Shown here: positions 18,561-26,427 of the stretch, piece after piece
How the letters are laid out: every line of letters begins with the position of its first letter
Position numbering within the stretch: the stretch's first letter is position 1
Notes under the pieces: generated by a model
What the model was told of the DNA's origin: nothing
Database searches by the model: none
The model's input: the letters and a program-made list of their open reading frames with translations, nothing else
Source: Comamonadaceae bacterium
GTDB taxonomy: Bacteria; Pseudomonadota; Gammaproteobacteria; Burkholderiales; Burkholderiaceae_C
NCBI GenBank assembly: GCA_947447405.1
Contig: CANFKQ010000002.1
Span: 1-41,000 of the forward strand
DNA: 41,000 nt
Reading direction: 5' to 3'
Position numbers and translations under genes: made by a program

Positions 18561-18698
18561 GGATGTCTCCTCTTAGGGGTTGAAATTGAGCCTTTGTCTG
18601 GTGGCTCGGGGTGATGAAACCGGGGGCACACATCCAAAGGAATTGGACATGTGAAATTTAATTGGAAAAGCTTGATTTATCGAAATATTCGTCGAGAC

Positions 18699-18739
18699 TT
18701 GCGCGATTAGCGAACAATTTCGTGCGATCATCGATCGCA
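18699..18739. promoter_or_regulatory. Candidate IclR/PcaR-type operators in the livK-iclR divergent region
   Basis: TTGCGCGATTAGCGAACAA (18699-18717) resembles the reverse complement of the PcaR operator as remembered; perfect IR TGCGATC-ATC-GATCGCA at 18723-18739. Confidence 0.55.
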
Positions 18740-18764
18740 TCACGGGTTTCCCCCTGCATGCGCA

Positions 18765-19547
18765 ATGAACACACTTTTCACACAAACCACGGGCATGGAC
18801 AAGAAGGACTGGATCGCGGGTCTGGACAAAGGCCTGGCCATGCTGCAAACCTTTGACGAACACAACCCCCGCTTGACCGCCACGCAAGCGGGCCAACGCT
18901 GTGGGCTGACACGAACTGCTGCGCGTCGCTACTTGTTGACGCTCTTGCATTTGGGTTTTGTCGCTACCGATGGCAAACTGTTTTGGCTCACGCCCAAGGT
19001 CATGCGGCTGGGGCAGTCGTATTTGGAGTCGGCGCGCTTGCCGCGCATCGTGCAGCCCTCGTTGCAACGCTTGGCGATGGGCACACAAGAAATTTCGTTT
19101 GTCGCCGTGCTGGACGATTACGACTTGGTCTACATCGCTCGCAACGGACAAAACCGCAGCATGAACACCAGCTTCGCACTGGGTGCGCGTGTGCCGTGTC
19201 ACCTCACCAGCGCGGGCGTGTTGTTGCTCGCTCTGTTGGGTGAAGAGGCATCGGACGCGTGGTTGGCCCACCATGAGCTCAAAGCCTTCACCTCGCACAC
19301 CATCACCGACACCAAGCGCATGCGTACCGAATTGGCCCGCATCCGTGCGCAAGATTGGGCGTTGTCTGAGCAGCAGCTCGACTTGGCGTATCGCGGAGTG
19401 GCTGTGCCGTTGCGTGACCACAAAGGGAATGTGCAAGGCGCTTTGACGGTGAGCATGCCCATTCAGCATGAAACGTCCAAAGAGGCGGTCAACCGCGTGT
19501 TGCCTGTGTTGCGTGAAGTCGCTCAGAGTTTGCGTCCGTTGATTTGA
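18765..19547 (+). CDS. IclR-family transcriptional regulator, PcaR/PobR-like
   Basis: DWIAGLDKGLAMLQTFDEHNPRLTATQAGQRCGLTRTAARRYLLTLLHLGFV; effector domain YIARNGQNRSMNTSFALGARVPCHLTSAGVLLLA. Start may be 18795 (internal Met). Confidence 0.92.
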   Translation: MNTLFTQTTGMDKKDWIAGLDKGLAMLQTFDEHNPRLTATQAGQRCGLTRTAARRYLLTLLHLGFVATDGKLFWLTPKVMRLGQSYLESARLPRIVQPSLQRLAMGTQEISFVAVLDDYDLVYIARNGQNRSMNTSFALGARVPCHLTSAGVLLLALLGEEASDAWLAHHELKAFTSHTITDTKRMRTELARIRAQDWALSEQQLDLAYRGVAVPLRDHKGNVQGALTVSMPIQHETSKEAVNRVLPVLREVAQSLRPLI

Positions 19548-19567
19548 CGTTGCGGTTTTGGTGATGA

Positions 19568-19653
19568 CCAAGTTGGACAGCCTGTTCGCACAGCAGCTCC
19601 TCTTCGCTTTGCTCAGAATGTCGCTTGCTGCGCGCACAGGCAGCCCAACTTGG
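19568..19653. repeat. Long imperfect palindrome (REP-like hairpin) with internal CATTCTGAGCAAAGCGAAGA-type motif
   Basis: 18-nt arms CCAAGTTGGACAGCCTGT / ACAGGCAGCCCAACTTGG match at 16 of 18 positions and pairing continues inward. Confidence 0.75.
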
Positions 19654-19680
19654 CGACTGTTGTGAACGTAGCAAGTTAAT

Positions 19681-20490
19681 TTAGGCATCGCCTAAAAACT
19701 TCTTGGTTGCGTTAAGACACAGTTCGGCCCATGCTTTGTCGCCCATGAGTTTTGAACGTTCTAGATTCACGATTTCTACGCTCACTGGGAGGTCATGGGG
19801 CAAGGTGGCAAACAAACCTGTCACGTCGATATTGCCTTCACCTGGCAAAAGGCGTTCTTGGCGTGCGGTGTGAATCAACTCTTCGGTCGTGAAGTTCAGG
19901 CCTGCTTGTGCATCGCACATCTGTGCGTAGTGCAACAGCTCGCGTGGGATGGCGGCGATGTCTTGCAAGGTCGTGGTTGAACGACCAAAGTGCAAGGCAT
20001 CCACCAAGACACCAGCATTACTAGGACGACCTGCACGCTCAATCACGCGTGTGGCGGACTTGGCGTCTTTCACGGCAGTCCACGGCATGAATTCCAAATC
20101 AGCGGTCAAACCGTAGGGCAGCATGGCGTCGCACAGCGCAGCGTAGTTATCAACCAAGCGTGATTCATTCGTGTCGTCTGCTGCAACGAGCACAGCTTTG
20201 GCACCCAGGGTTTGACCCATGTTCATCAGTGCAGCATGGTCAGCCACGTTGAACTGTTCACCGATGCGGATGATTTCTAAGTCATACACACCCACGCCGG
20301 TGTCGCGCATCGCCGCGTGGGTTTCGCGCATCACGGCGGCATCTCGAATGAGTGTTTGGTAAGGGGCGCCAGGGCCGTTGGGTTGCACGCGCAAGCCCAC
20401 ATAGGCGTAGCCCAACTCGGCCGCAATACCAACGGCTTGCGGCACTGTGGAGGCGTTGGCTGTCAGATATGCAAGTGAATAGGTACGCAT
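19681..20490 (-). CDS. Sugar phosphate isomerase/epimerase-fold TIM-barrel protein (copy 2)
   Basis: MRTYSLAYLTANASTVPQAVGIAAELGYAYVGLRVQPNGPG, AGVLVDALHFGRS, LPGEGNIDVTGLFATLPHDLPVSVEIVN. The longer ORF-track start (20751) runs out of frame into the neighbouring flavoprotein gene and is unlikely. Confidence 0.85.
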   Translation of the reverse strand: MRTYSLAYLTANASTVPQAVGIAAELGYAYVGLRVQPNGPGAPYQTLIRDAAVMRETHAAMRDTGVGVYDLEIIRIGEQFNVADHAALMNMGQTLGAKAVLVAADDTNESRLVDNYAALCDAMLPYGLTADLEFMPWTAVKDAKSATRVIERAGRPSNAGVLVDALHFGRSTTTLQDIAAIPRELLHYAQMCDAQAGLNFTTEELIHTARQERLLPGEGNIDVTGLFATLPHDLPVSVEIVNLERSKLMGDKAWAELCLNATKKFLGDA

Positions 20491-20510
20491 GGTGTGCAAG
20501 CTTGAGGGGT

Positions 20511-22904
20511 TTACTTCAGTGGCGAGACAGCCGTTGGCATACCAATGGTGGAGACCATGTGGGTGGTCAAGTTGGCGGGGCCACCTTTGGGTGGCCAAAT
20601 GCCTTGAGCCACCGCATCGGCGCGGGCCTTGCTGCGTGCGTCGAGTGTGGGGTAAGCCCAGATGTTGGTAAAGCGAAGCGGTCCATCCAATGCCACCATC
20701 GCGACCACACAGGGTGAAATTTTGTCGCGCGCAGGAATGGCTTGCTCCCACAAATCAATCGTGGGTTGCACACCACCGGGTTTGATGCCATAGGTGCGGA
20801 TTTCGTACACAGGACCGCTGATACCACTCTCAGCACTCGGGCGCACAGGTTTCATCCAAGGGAAGCCTTGGTAGCTGTGTTGCTCCAAACTTTGGAAGAT
20901 GTCGCCACAACCAAAGGGGCTCGCATTGTGTTGGGTGCGGTTGCGTTCGGCTTGCAAAGTAGCCAAGTCATCAAAGCCGCGCAACACAATCATTTGATTG
21001 AGCACACCGATGTCAGTGAACCAACAGCCCAGCAACTCACCTTGGCCTTGCGAAGCAAAGGTTTGCACGTTCGCGGCAGCTTGGGCGGCGGTGCCAAATG
21101 GCAGCGTCATGGTGGCGAGTTCGTAATACATAGGAGAAGTCCTTTTTAAAAATGGATGTTCAGAAGAAGCAAAGTCAGGAGACAAACGCGCTGCGTGGTG
21201 TGCCGCCAAATAACCAAACGTCATGGCGGGACCCAGGGTGATGCCACCACTGGGGTAGTTGCCGCCCATCACGCTGGAGAGGTCATTGCCACCGGCATAT
21301 AAACCGTCAATGGCTTGGCCTTGTGCGTTGAGCACTTGCGCATGCGCGTTGCAACGCAAACCTGCAAACGTGCCCAAGCTGCCTGCCACGATGCGCACAG
21401 CGTAAAACGGACCGTCTTGAATGGGGGCCATGTTCGGATTGGGACCTTCGTGCGTGGCATCACCTTGCACGCGGTTGTAGGCGGTTTGGCCTTTGGCAAA
21501 TTCACCGTCGTAGCCAATGTCGGCTTGTGTGTTGTAGCGCAGCACCGTGTTTTGCAAAGCCACTGCATCGATATTGCAGGCTTGCGCCAACTCAGCCAAG
21601 GTGTTTCCACATTTCAAATAACCATTGGCCAACATGCCGCGCATGGGCACAGGTGCAGGTTTGACCGCCCCCAGACCCCATCGACGGATGAAGCGGTGAT
21701 CAACAACCAACCACGCTTGCACGGGCTCGCCTTCGGGTAAGGCGTGAATCAAACCTTGCATGAAGTCGTGGTACGAGTCAGCCTCGTTCACAAAGCGTTT
21801 TCCAAAGCGGGTAACGGCAATCAGGCCAGGCTTACCGCGTTCAATCAAATGCGGAAAGTATGCGGTTGTGCCGTCTGTTCGAGGCAACAACGATACAGGC
21901 GCCATGGCTGCTGCATGCTTCAAATCTTTCGCGACCACAGCACCCACCGATTCGCCCAACCGCAGACCATCGCCGGTGTTGCCGCGCGAGGCGGCAGAGA
22001 AGTGCTCGTGGCCTGTCGGGTCGTGTGGCAGCAATTGACGCTTGCGCTCGGGGTCGTGTGGAAATCCACCGGTGGCCAACATCACGCCACGCTTGGCGCG
22101 AATGGTGTGCTCGGCGCCGTTGCGCATCACCACAGCCCCCCTCACCTTTTGCACGCCGTCCACGCCTGCTTGTGTGACCAAACGCACCGCAGGGCTGTTG
22201 ACGCGAAGGTCTACGCCTGCATCGAACGCCGACTTGGCCAGACTTGCGACCAAGGCATTGCCATTGACCAACTGCAGACCTCGGCCATGCAAAGCCAAAT
22301 CCAACAGATGTCGCGTGACACGCTTGACCACATGGAAGAACGAACCCCACGAGCGCAAGGCATTGAAAAAGTGACGGATGTCGGTCCCCGATGCAATCCC
22401 CATACCGAGGAAGGTCATTTCGTATAAAGGTGTCTTGAGCTGCTTCACATGTTCGCCCAGTAAGCCACCATTGAAGGGTGCAGCACACAGCGAACGGCCG
22501 CCCAAGGCCGCGTCTTCGGTTTTACCGTGGAAATCGGGAATCAAGTTGCCATCGATGAACTGCAGCGCCGTGTGCGCTTGAAAGAAGCGCACCATACGCG
22601 GACCGTGCGTGAGGAAGGTGCGTGCGCGCGCTTCGTCAAACTGTTCACCCAACTCGTGTCGCAAGTATGAAAGCGGCTTTTCAATCGGTTCGGTGATGCC
22701 CGCTTTGACTGCCAGTGGGTTGCGCGGAATCCACATCCAGCCGCCTGACCAAGCGGTGGTACCGCCGTAGTGCGGGTCCTTTTCCACCACGATGACTTTG
22801 AGCCCGAGATGTGCAGCCGTCACAGCGGTGGACAACGCACCCGCACCTGAGCCCACCACGAGCAAATCGCAGTCCCACTGTGTCGAGGTGCACTGCTGCG
22901 TCAT
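20511..22904 (-). CDS. FAD-dependent oxidoreductase (KstD/fumarate-reductase-like) fused to C-terminal NIPSNAP-like repeats
   Basis: CDLLVVGSGAGALSTAVTAAHLGLKVIVVEKDPHYGGTTAWSGG and MGGNYPSGGITLGPAMTFGYLAA, then MYYELATMTLPFG...CWFTDIGVLNQMIVLRGFDDL and VYEIRTYGIKPGGVQ...FTNIWAYPTLDARSKAR. Confidence 0.9.
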   Translation of the reverse strand: MTQQCTSTQWDCDLLVVGSGAGALSTAVTAAHLGLKVIVVEKDPHYGGTTAWSGGWMWIPRNPLAVKAGITEPIEKPLSYLRHELGEQFDEARARTFLTHGPRMVRFFQAHTALQFIDGNLIPDFHGKTEDAALGGRSLCAAPFNGGLLGEHVKQLKTPLYEMTFLGMGIASGTDIRHFFNALRSWGSFFHVVKRVTRHLLDLALHGRGLQLVNGNALVASLAKSAFDAGVDLRVNSPAVRLVTQAGVDGVQKVRGAVVMRNGAEHTIRAKRGVMLATGGFPHDPERKRQLLPHDPTGHEHFSAASRGNTGDGLRLGESVGAVVAKDLKHAAAMAPVSLLPRTDGTTAYFPHLIERGKPGLIAVTRFGKRFVNEADSYHDFMQGLIHALPEGEPVQAWLVVDHRFIRRWGLGAVKPAPVPMRGMLANGYLKCGNTLAELAQACNIDAVALQNTVLRYNTQADIGYDGEFAKGQTAYNRVQGDATHEGPNPNMAPIQDGPFYAVRIVAGSLGTFAGLRCNAHAQVLNAQGQAIDGLYAGGNDLSSVMGGNYPSGGITLGPAMTFGYLAAHHAARLSPDFASSEHPFLKRTSPMYYELATMTLPFGTAAQAAANVQTFASQGQGELLGCWFTDIGVLNQMIVLRGFDDLATLQAERNRTQHNASPFGCGDIFQSLEQHSYQGFPWMKPVRPSAESGISGPVYEIRTYGIKPGGVQPTIDLWEQAIPARDKISPCVVAMVALDGPLRFTNIWAYPTLDARSKARADAVAQGIWPPKGGPANLTTHMVSTIGMPTAVSPLK

Positions 22905-22907
22905 CGC

Positions 22908-23723
22908 TTAAGCCGCGTAAATAGGTTGCAAACGCACATGACTGGTGCCACGCGCCAACATGGGCGATGCACCACTGGCTGCAGCCAATTGCGCCGCACA
23001 TGACAACAAATCAGGCGCGATCGCCAACATGCGCTCGCGTGTCAGACGCGCCGAAGGGCCCGCCACACTGATGGTGCCCATGGGCAACTGACCGGCCAAA
23101 CCCACAGGGGCAGCAATGGCGTTCAAGCCGGCGGTGTAGGTTTCTTCAGTCAAGCTAAAGCCTTGCTTGCGGGTGTCTTGCAAGACCTTCAAAAACGCTT
23201 TCAAACTCTTGGGCGCGTTGGGGCCAAAGTCTTGTGGTGAACCCAAACCTTGTTGCGAAACCAAAGCCAAAGCATCGTCATCCTTCATGGTGGACAACCA
23301 AGCCAAGCCTGACGACGAGCAGCTCAAGCGAGCAATGCTGCCCATGTCTGGGTCGTAGCGCAGGCCTTGGCGTGCACCTTGGGCGCGGGCGACCCAAGTC
23401 AAACGGTCGCCATCGACAACAGACAAGCGCACCAGCTCGCCAGTTTGTTCGGCCAAGCGGTCCAGCAGGGGTTGAGCTACATCGATGACGCCTGTTTTGC
23501 TGAGGTAGCTCAAACCCAGTGACACCAGTTTGGTGGTCAAGACATATTCACCCATGTCGCGGGTTTGGCGCACATAGCCAAAGCGCACCAGATCGGCCAA
23601 CAGGCGGTGTGCAGCGCTTTTAGGCATATTGAGCTTGTCGGCCAACACAGCCAGCTCGACGCCTTGCCCTTGTTCAGACAAGAGCTCCAAGATGCCCAAA
23701 GTTCTTTCAAGTACGCCGCTCAT
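22908..23723 (-). CDS. IclR-family transcriptional regulator (second copy)
   Basis: MSGVLERTLGILELLSEQGQGVELAVLADKLNMPKSAAHRLLADLVRFGYV. Start chosen at 23723 rather than the ORF-track start at 23849. Confidence 0.93.
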   Translation of the reverse strand: MSGVLERTLGILELLSEQGQGVELAVLADKLNMPKSAAHRLLADLVRFGYVRQTRDMGEYVLTTKLVSLGLSYLSKTGVIDVAQPLLDRLAEQTGELVRLSVVDGDRLTWVARAQGARQGLRYDPDMGSIARLSCSSSGLAWLSTMKDDDALALVSQQGLGSPQDFGPNAPKSLKAFLKVLQDTRKQGFSLTEETYTAGLNAIAAPVGLAGQLPMGTISVAGPSARLTRERMLAIAPDLLSCAAQLAAASGASPMLARGTSHVRLQPIYAA

Positions 23724-23767
23724 AGTGCTGTGTGGAAATGGATGTTGGCCGAACTTTATCATGAAAA

Positions 23768-23800
23768 TTGAATTTGATTCAAAAGTTGAACGTAATTCCA
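23768..23800. promoter_or_regulatory. Two tandem 15-bp palindromic boxes, candidate IclR operators
   Basis: TTGAATTTGATTCAA (23768-23782, perfect 6-bp arms) and TTGAACGTAATTCCA (23786-23800), between divergent iclR and aroE-like starts. Confidence 0.6.
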
Positions 23801-23847
23801 TTTTTAGATAAACTGCGCCACATTCATCCACTTCACTTTGAATCACC

Positions 23848-24642
23848 ATGCTTGAAAACTACAGCGGCGCCACACGCGTTCACGTCATTGTGGGCGACCC
23901 GATTGCCCAAGTGAAATCGCCTTTTGGCGTGACCCAAGCTTTTGAATCGCATGGCCGCGACGCCATCTGCGTTCCCGCCCATGTCGCCCCCGCTGACTTG
24001 ACCAACTGGTGGGCTGGCACCAAACGCGCGCAAAACATCGATGGCCTGATCGTCACCGTGCCCCACAAATTTGCGTGCACTGCGTTTTGCGATGTGCTGT
24101 CTGAGCGCGCCGCCTTTTTGGGCACGGTCAACACTGTGCGTCGCGACGCGCAAGGTCGCTGGCATGGCGATATGTTTGACGGCTTGGGCTATGTGCGCGC
24201 CATGGAAAAAAATGGTTGTGAGTTGAAAAACAAACGCGCATTGCTGGTGGGCGCTGGCGGTGCAGGCTCTGCCATTGCACACAGCTTGGTATTGGCTGGC
24301 GTGAGCGAATTGGCCATCCATGACCCCGACGACCAACGTCGTCAATCACTGATCGACCGCCTCAACAGTTTGAAACTGGGCAAGGTCACCCATGGCAGCC
24401 CGGACCCCACAGGCTTTGATGTCGCCGTCAACGCAACCCCCATCGGCATGAAAGAAGCCGACCCCACACCGATTGACACCACTCAGATTCATGGCAACAT
24501 GTTTGTGGGCTGTGTCATCACCGCCCCCGCCATCACGCCTTTGATTGCAGCGGCACGTGCCAAAGGTTGCAAGACCGTCACAGGCGCCGACATGTTTGCG
24601 CAAGTGCGCGAGCTGATGGTCAACTTCTTGTTGGAGCGGTGA
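23848..24642 (+). CDS. Shikimate/quinate dehydrogenase family protein (AroE-like, copy 2)
   Basis: VIVGDPIAQVKSPFGVTQAFE, LIVTVPHKFA, GDMFDGLGYVRAM, LLVGAGGAGSAIAHSLVLAGV, NATPIGMKEADPTP. Confidence 0.92.
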   Translation: MLENYSGATRVHVIVGDPIAQVKSPFGVTQAFESHGRDAICVPAHVAPADLTNWWAGTKRAQNIDGLIVTVPHKFACTAFCDVLSERAAFLGTVNTVRRDAQGRWHGDMFDGLGYVRAMEKNGCELKNKRALLVGAGGAGSAIAHSLVLAGVSELAIHDPDDQRRQSLIDRLNSLKLGKVTHGSPDPTGFDVAVNATPIGMKEADPTPIDTTQIHGNMFVGCVITAPAITPLIAAARAKGCKTVTGADMFAQVRELMVNFLLER

Positions 24643-24645
24643 GCC

Positions 24646-26421
24646 ATGAGCGATACCTTGCACACCCTTCATCAGCGCATCAATACTGACCTCTCTCAAC
24701 TCAACGACCACGACACTGTGGACTTGGTCGTCATTGGTTCTGGCGGCGCAGGTTTTTCAGCCGCACTCAATGCGGCGATCGACGGCGCACGCGTGTTGCT
24801 GGTCGAACGCATGGCTCATGTGGGTGGCACCACCGCGTTGTCGGCGGCCACCACATGGGTACCCGGTACGAAGCGTGGCTTGGCAGTCAACCCAGACGAC
24901 ACACCTGAACGCGTGGCCACATTCCTCAACCTCGCCGTGGGCGATCGCTCAGATGCCAAGTTGCGCCAATCGTTCATTGACAACGGACCACACGCCATTG
25001 CCAAACTCGAAGCCCACAGCGCGCTGCAATTTCAAGTGCGCATGTTGCACCCCGACTATTTGTCTGAACTCGAAGGCTCGGTGTTGCGTGGCCGCGCGAT
25101 TGAGCCGCAGCCCTTTGATGGCAAATTGCTTGGCCCCAACCTGCCCCTCGTGCGCAACCCCATCCCCGAGTTCACCGTGCTCGGCGGCATGATGGTGGAC
25201 CGCGACGACATCTTCCATTTGCTGCGTTTGACAGAGACTTGGAAGTCGTTCAGCTATAGCGTGCGCATCATCGTGCGCCATTTCCTCGACAAACTGCTGC
25301 ACCCACGCAGCACGCGTTGGGTCATGGGCAACGCCATGATTGCGCGCATGCTCTACAGCTATATCCAACGTCAAGGCCTGCTGGTGACGAACACCGAAGC
25401 CACACAACTCTTGCAAGACGGCAACACCATTCAAGGCGTGGCCCTGCAACAAACCTTGCCTGATGGCAGCGTGGTCAAACGCACGGTGCACAGCAAAGGT
25501 GGCGTGGTCATGGCCAGCGGTGGTTTCAACCGACACCCGACACGTCGCGCCGATTTGTTGCCAGGTGCGAAAGAGGCATGGTGCCCCGCAGGCCCCGGTC
25601 ACACAGGCAAAGCACAAGACTTGGCCCTGCAAGCTGGTGCTCAACTGGGCAGCGGTGGTTTGAGCCACGCGTTTTGGGCACCTGTGTCCATGCGTCAACG
25701 CGCCGATGGCAGCACCGCCGTCTTCCCACACTTTGTGATGGACCGCGGCAAGCCCGGCATGCTCACCGTGGACAGCCAAGGTCAACGCTACGTGAACGAA
25801 TCCACCTCGTACCACTTGTTTGGCATTGCCATGCAAGCACACCATGCCACCACGCCCAGCGTGCCATCGTGGTTGGTGTGTGATGCGGGCGCCTTGAAGC
25901 GCTATGGCATCGGCATGGTTCGCCCAGGTGGCAAAGGCTTGGCGCCGTTCTTGGCTGATGGTTATTTGAAACAAGGCCATACCTTGGTCGAGTTGGCGCA
26001 ACAACTGAATGTGCCCGCTGACAAACTCCAAGCCACCATCGAACGCTTCAATGCTTTGGCCGACAAAGGCGTCGATGAAGACTTCCAACGCGGCACCACC
26101 GACTACCAACGCGCCAATGGCGACGCCACATGGCATGGACCCAACCCCTGCTTGGGCGCGTTGCGCGAAGGCCCGTTCTACGCCGTGGCCCTCTACCCTG
26201 GAGACATTGGTGCGGCCACTGGCTTGGTCACCGATGGCGATGCGCGTGTGCTCAACGCGCAGGGCCAAGTCATTGACGGCTTGTACGCCTGCGGCAACGA
26301 CATGCACTCCATCATGGGTGGCATTTATCCAGCGCCTGGGATTACCATCGGGCCCGGTGTCACATTTGGCTACTTGGCAGCCAAGCATGCAGTGGCACGG
26401 GCCCATCAGATCCAGACATAA
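24646..26421 (+). CDS. FAD-dependent oxidoreductase (KstD/fumarate-reductase flavoprotein family)
   Basis: VDLVVIGSGGAGFSAALNAAIDGARVLLVERMAHVGGTTALSAATTWVPG; MGGIYPAPGITIGPGVTFGYLAAKHAV. Confidence 0.93.
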   Translation: MSDTLHTLHQRINTDLSQLNDHDTVDLVVIGSGGAGFSAALNAAIDGARVLLVERMAHVGGTTALSAATTWVPGTKRGLAVNPDDTPERVATFLNLAVGDRSDAKLRQSFIDNGPHAIAKLEAHSALQFQVRMLHPDYLSELEGSVLRGRAIEPQPFDGKLLGPNLPLVRNPIPEFTVLGGMMVDRDDIFHLLRLTETWKSFSYSVRIIVRHFLDKLLHPRSTRWVMGNAMIARMLYSYIQRQGLLVTNTEATQLLQDGNTIQGVALQQTLPDGSVVKRTVHSKGGVVMASGGFNRHPTRRADLLPGAKEAWCPAGPGHTGKAQDLALQAGAQLGSGGLSHAFWAPVSMRQRADGSTAVFPHFVMDRGKPGMLTVDSQGQRYVNESTSYHLFGIAMQAHHATTPSVPSWLVCDAGALKRYGIGMVRPGGKGLAPFLADGYLKQGHTLVELAQQLNVPADKLQATIERFNALADKGVDEDFQRGTTDYQRANGDATWHGPNPCLGALREGPFYAVALYPGDIGAATGLVTDGDARVLNAQGQVIDGLYACGNDMHSIMGGIYPAPGITIGPGVTFGYLAAKHAVARAHQIQT

Positions 26422-26427
26422 ACTGAG

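Noticed and set aside
18573-19688. 371-aa minus-strand ORF opposite the IclR gene
   Set aside because: Shadow ORF covering the IclR gene, the promoter region and the REP-like hairpin; no recognisable protein family.
21744-22427. 227-aa plus-strand ORF inside the flavoprotein-NIPSNAP gene
   Set aside because: Antisense to a conserved FAD-binding protein; no domain recognised.
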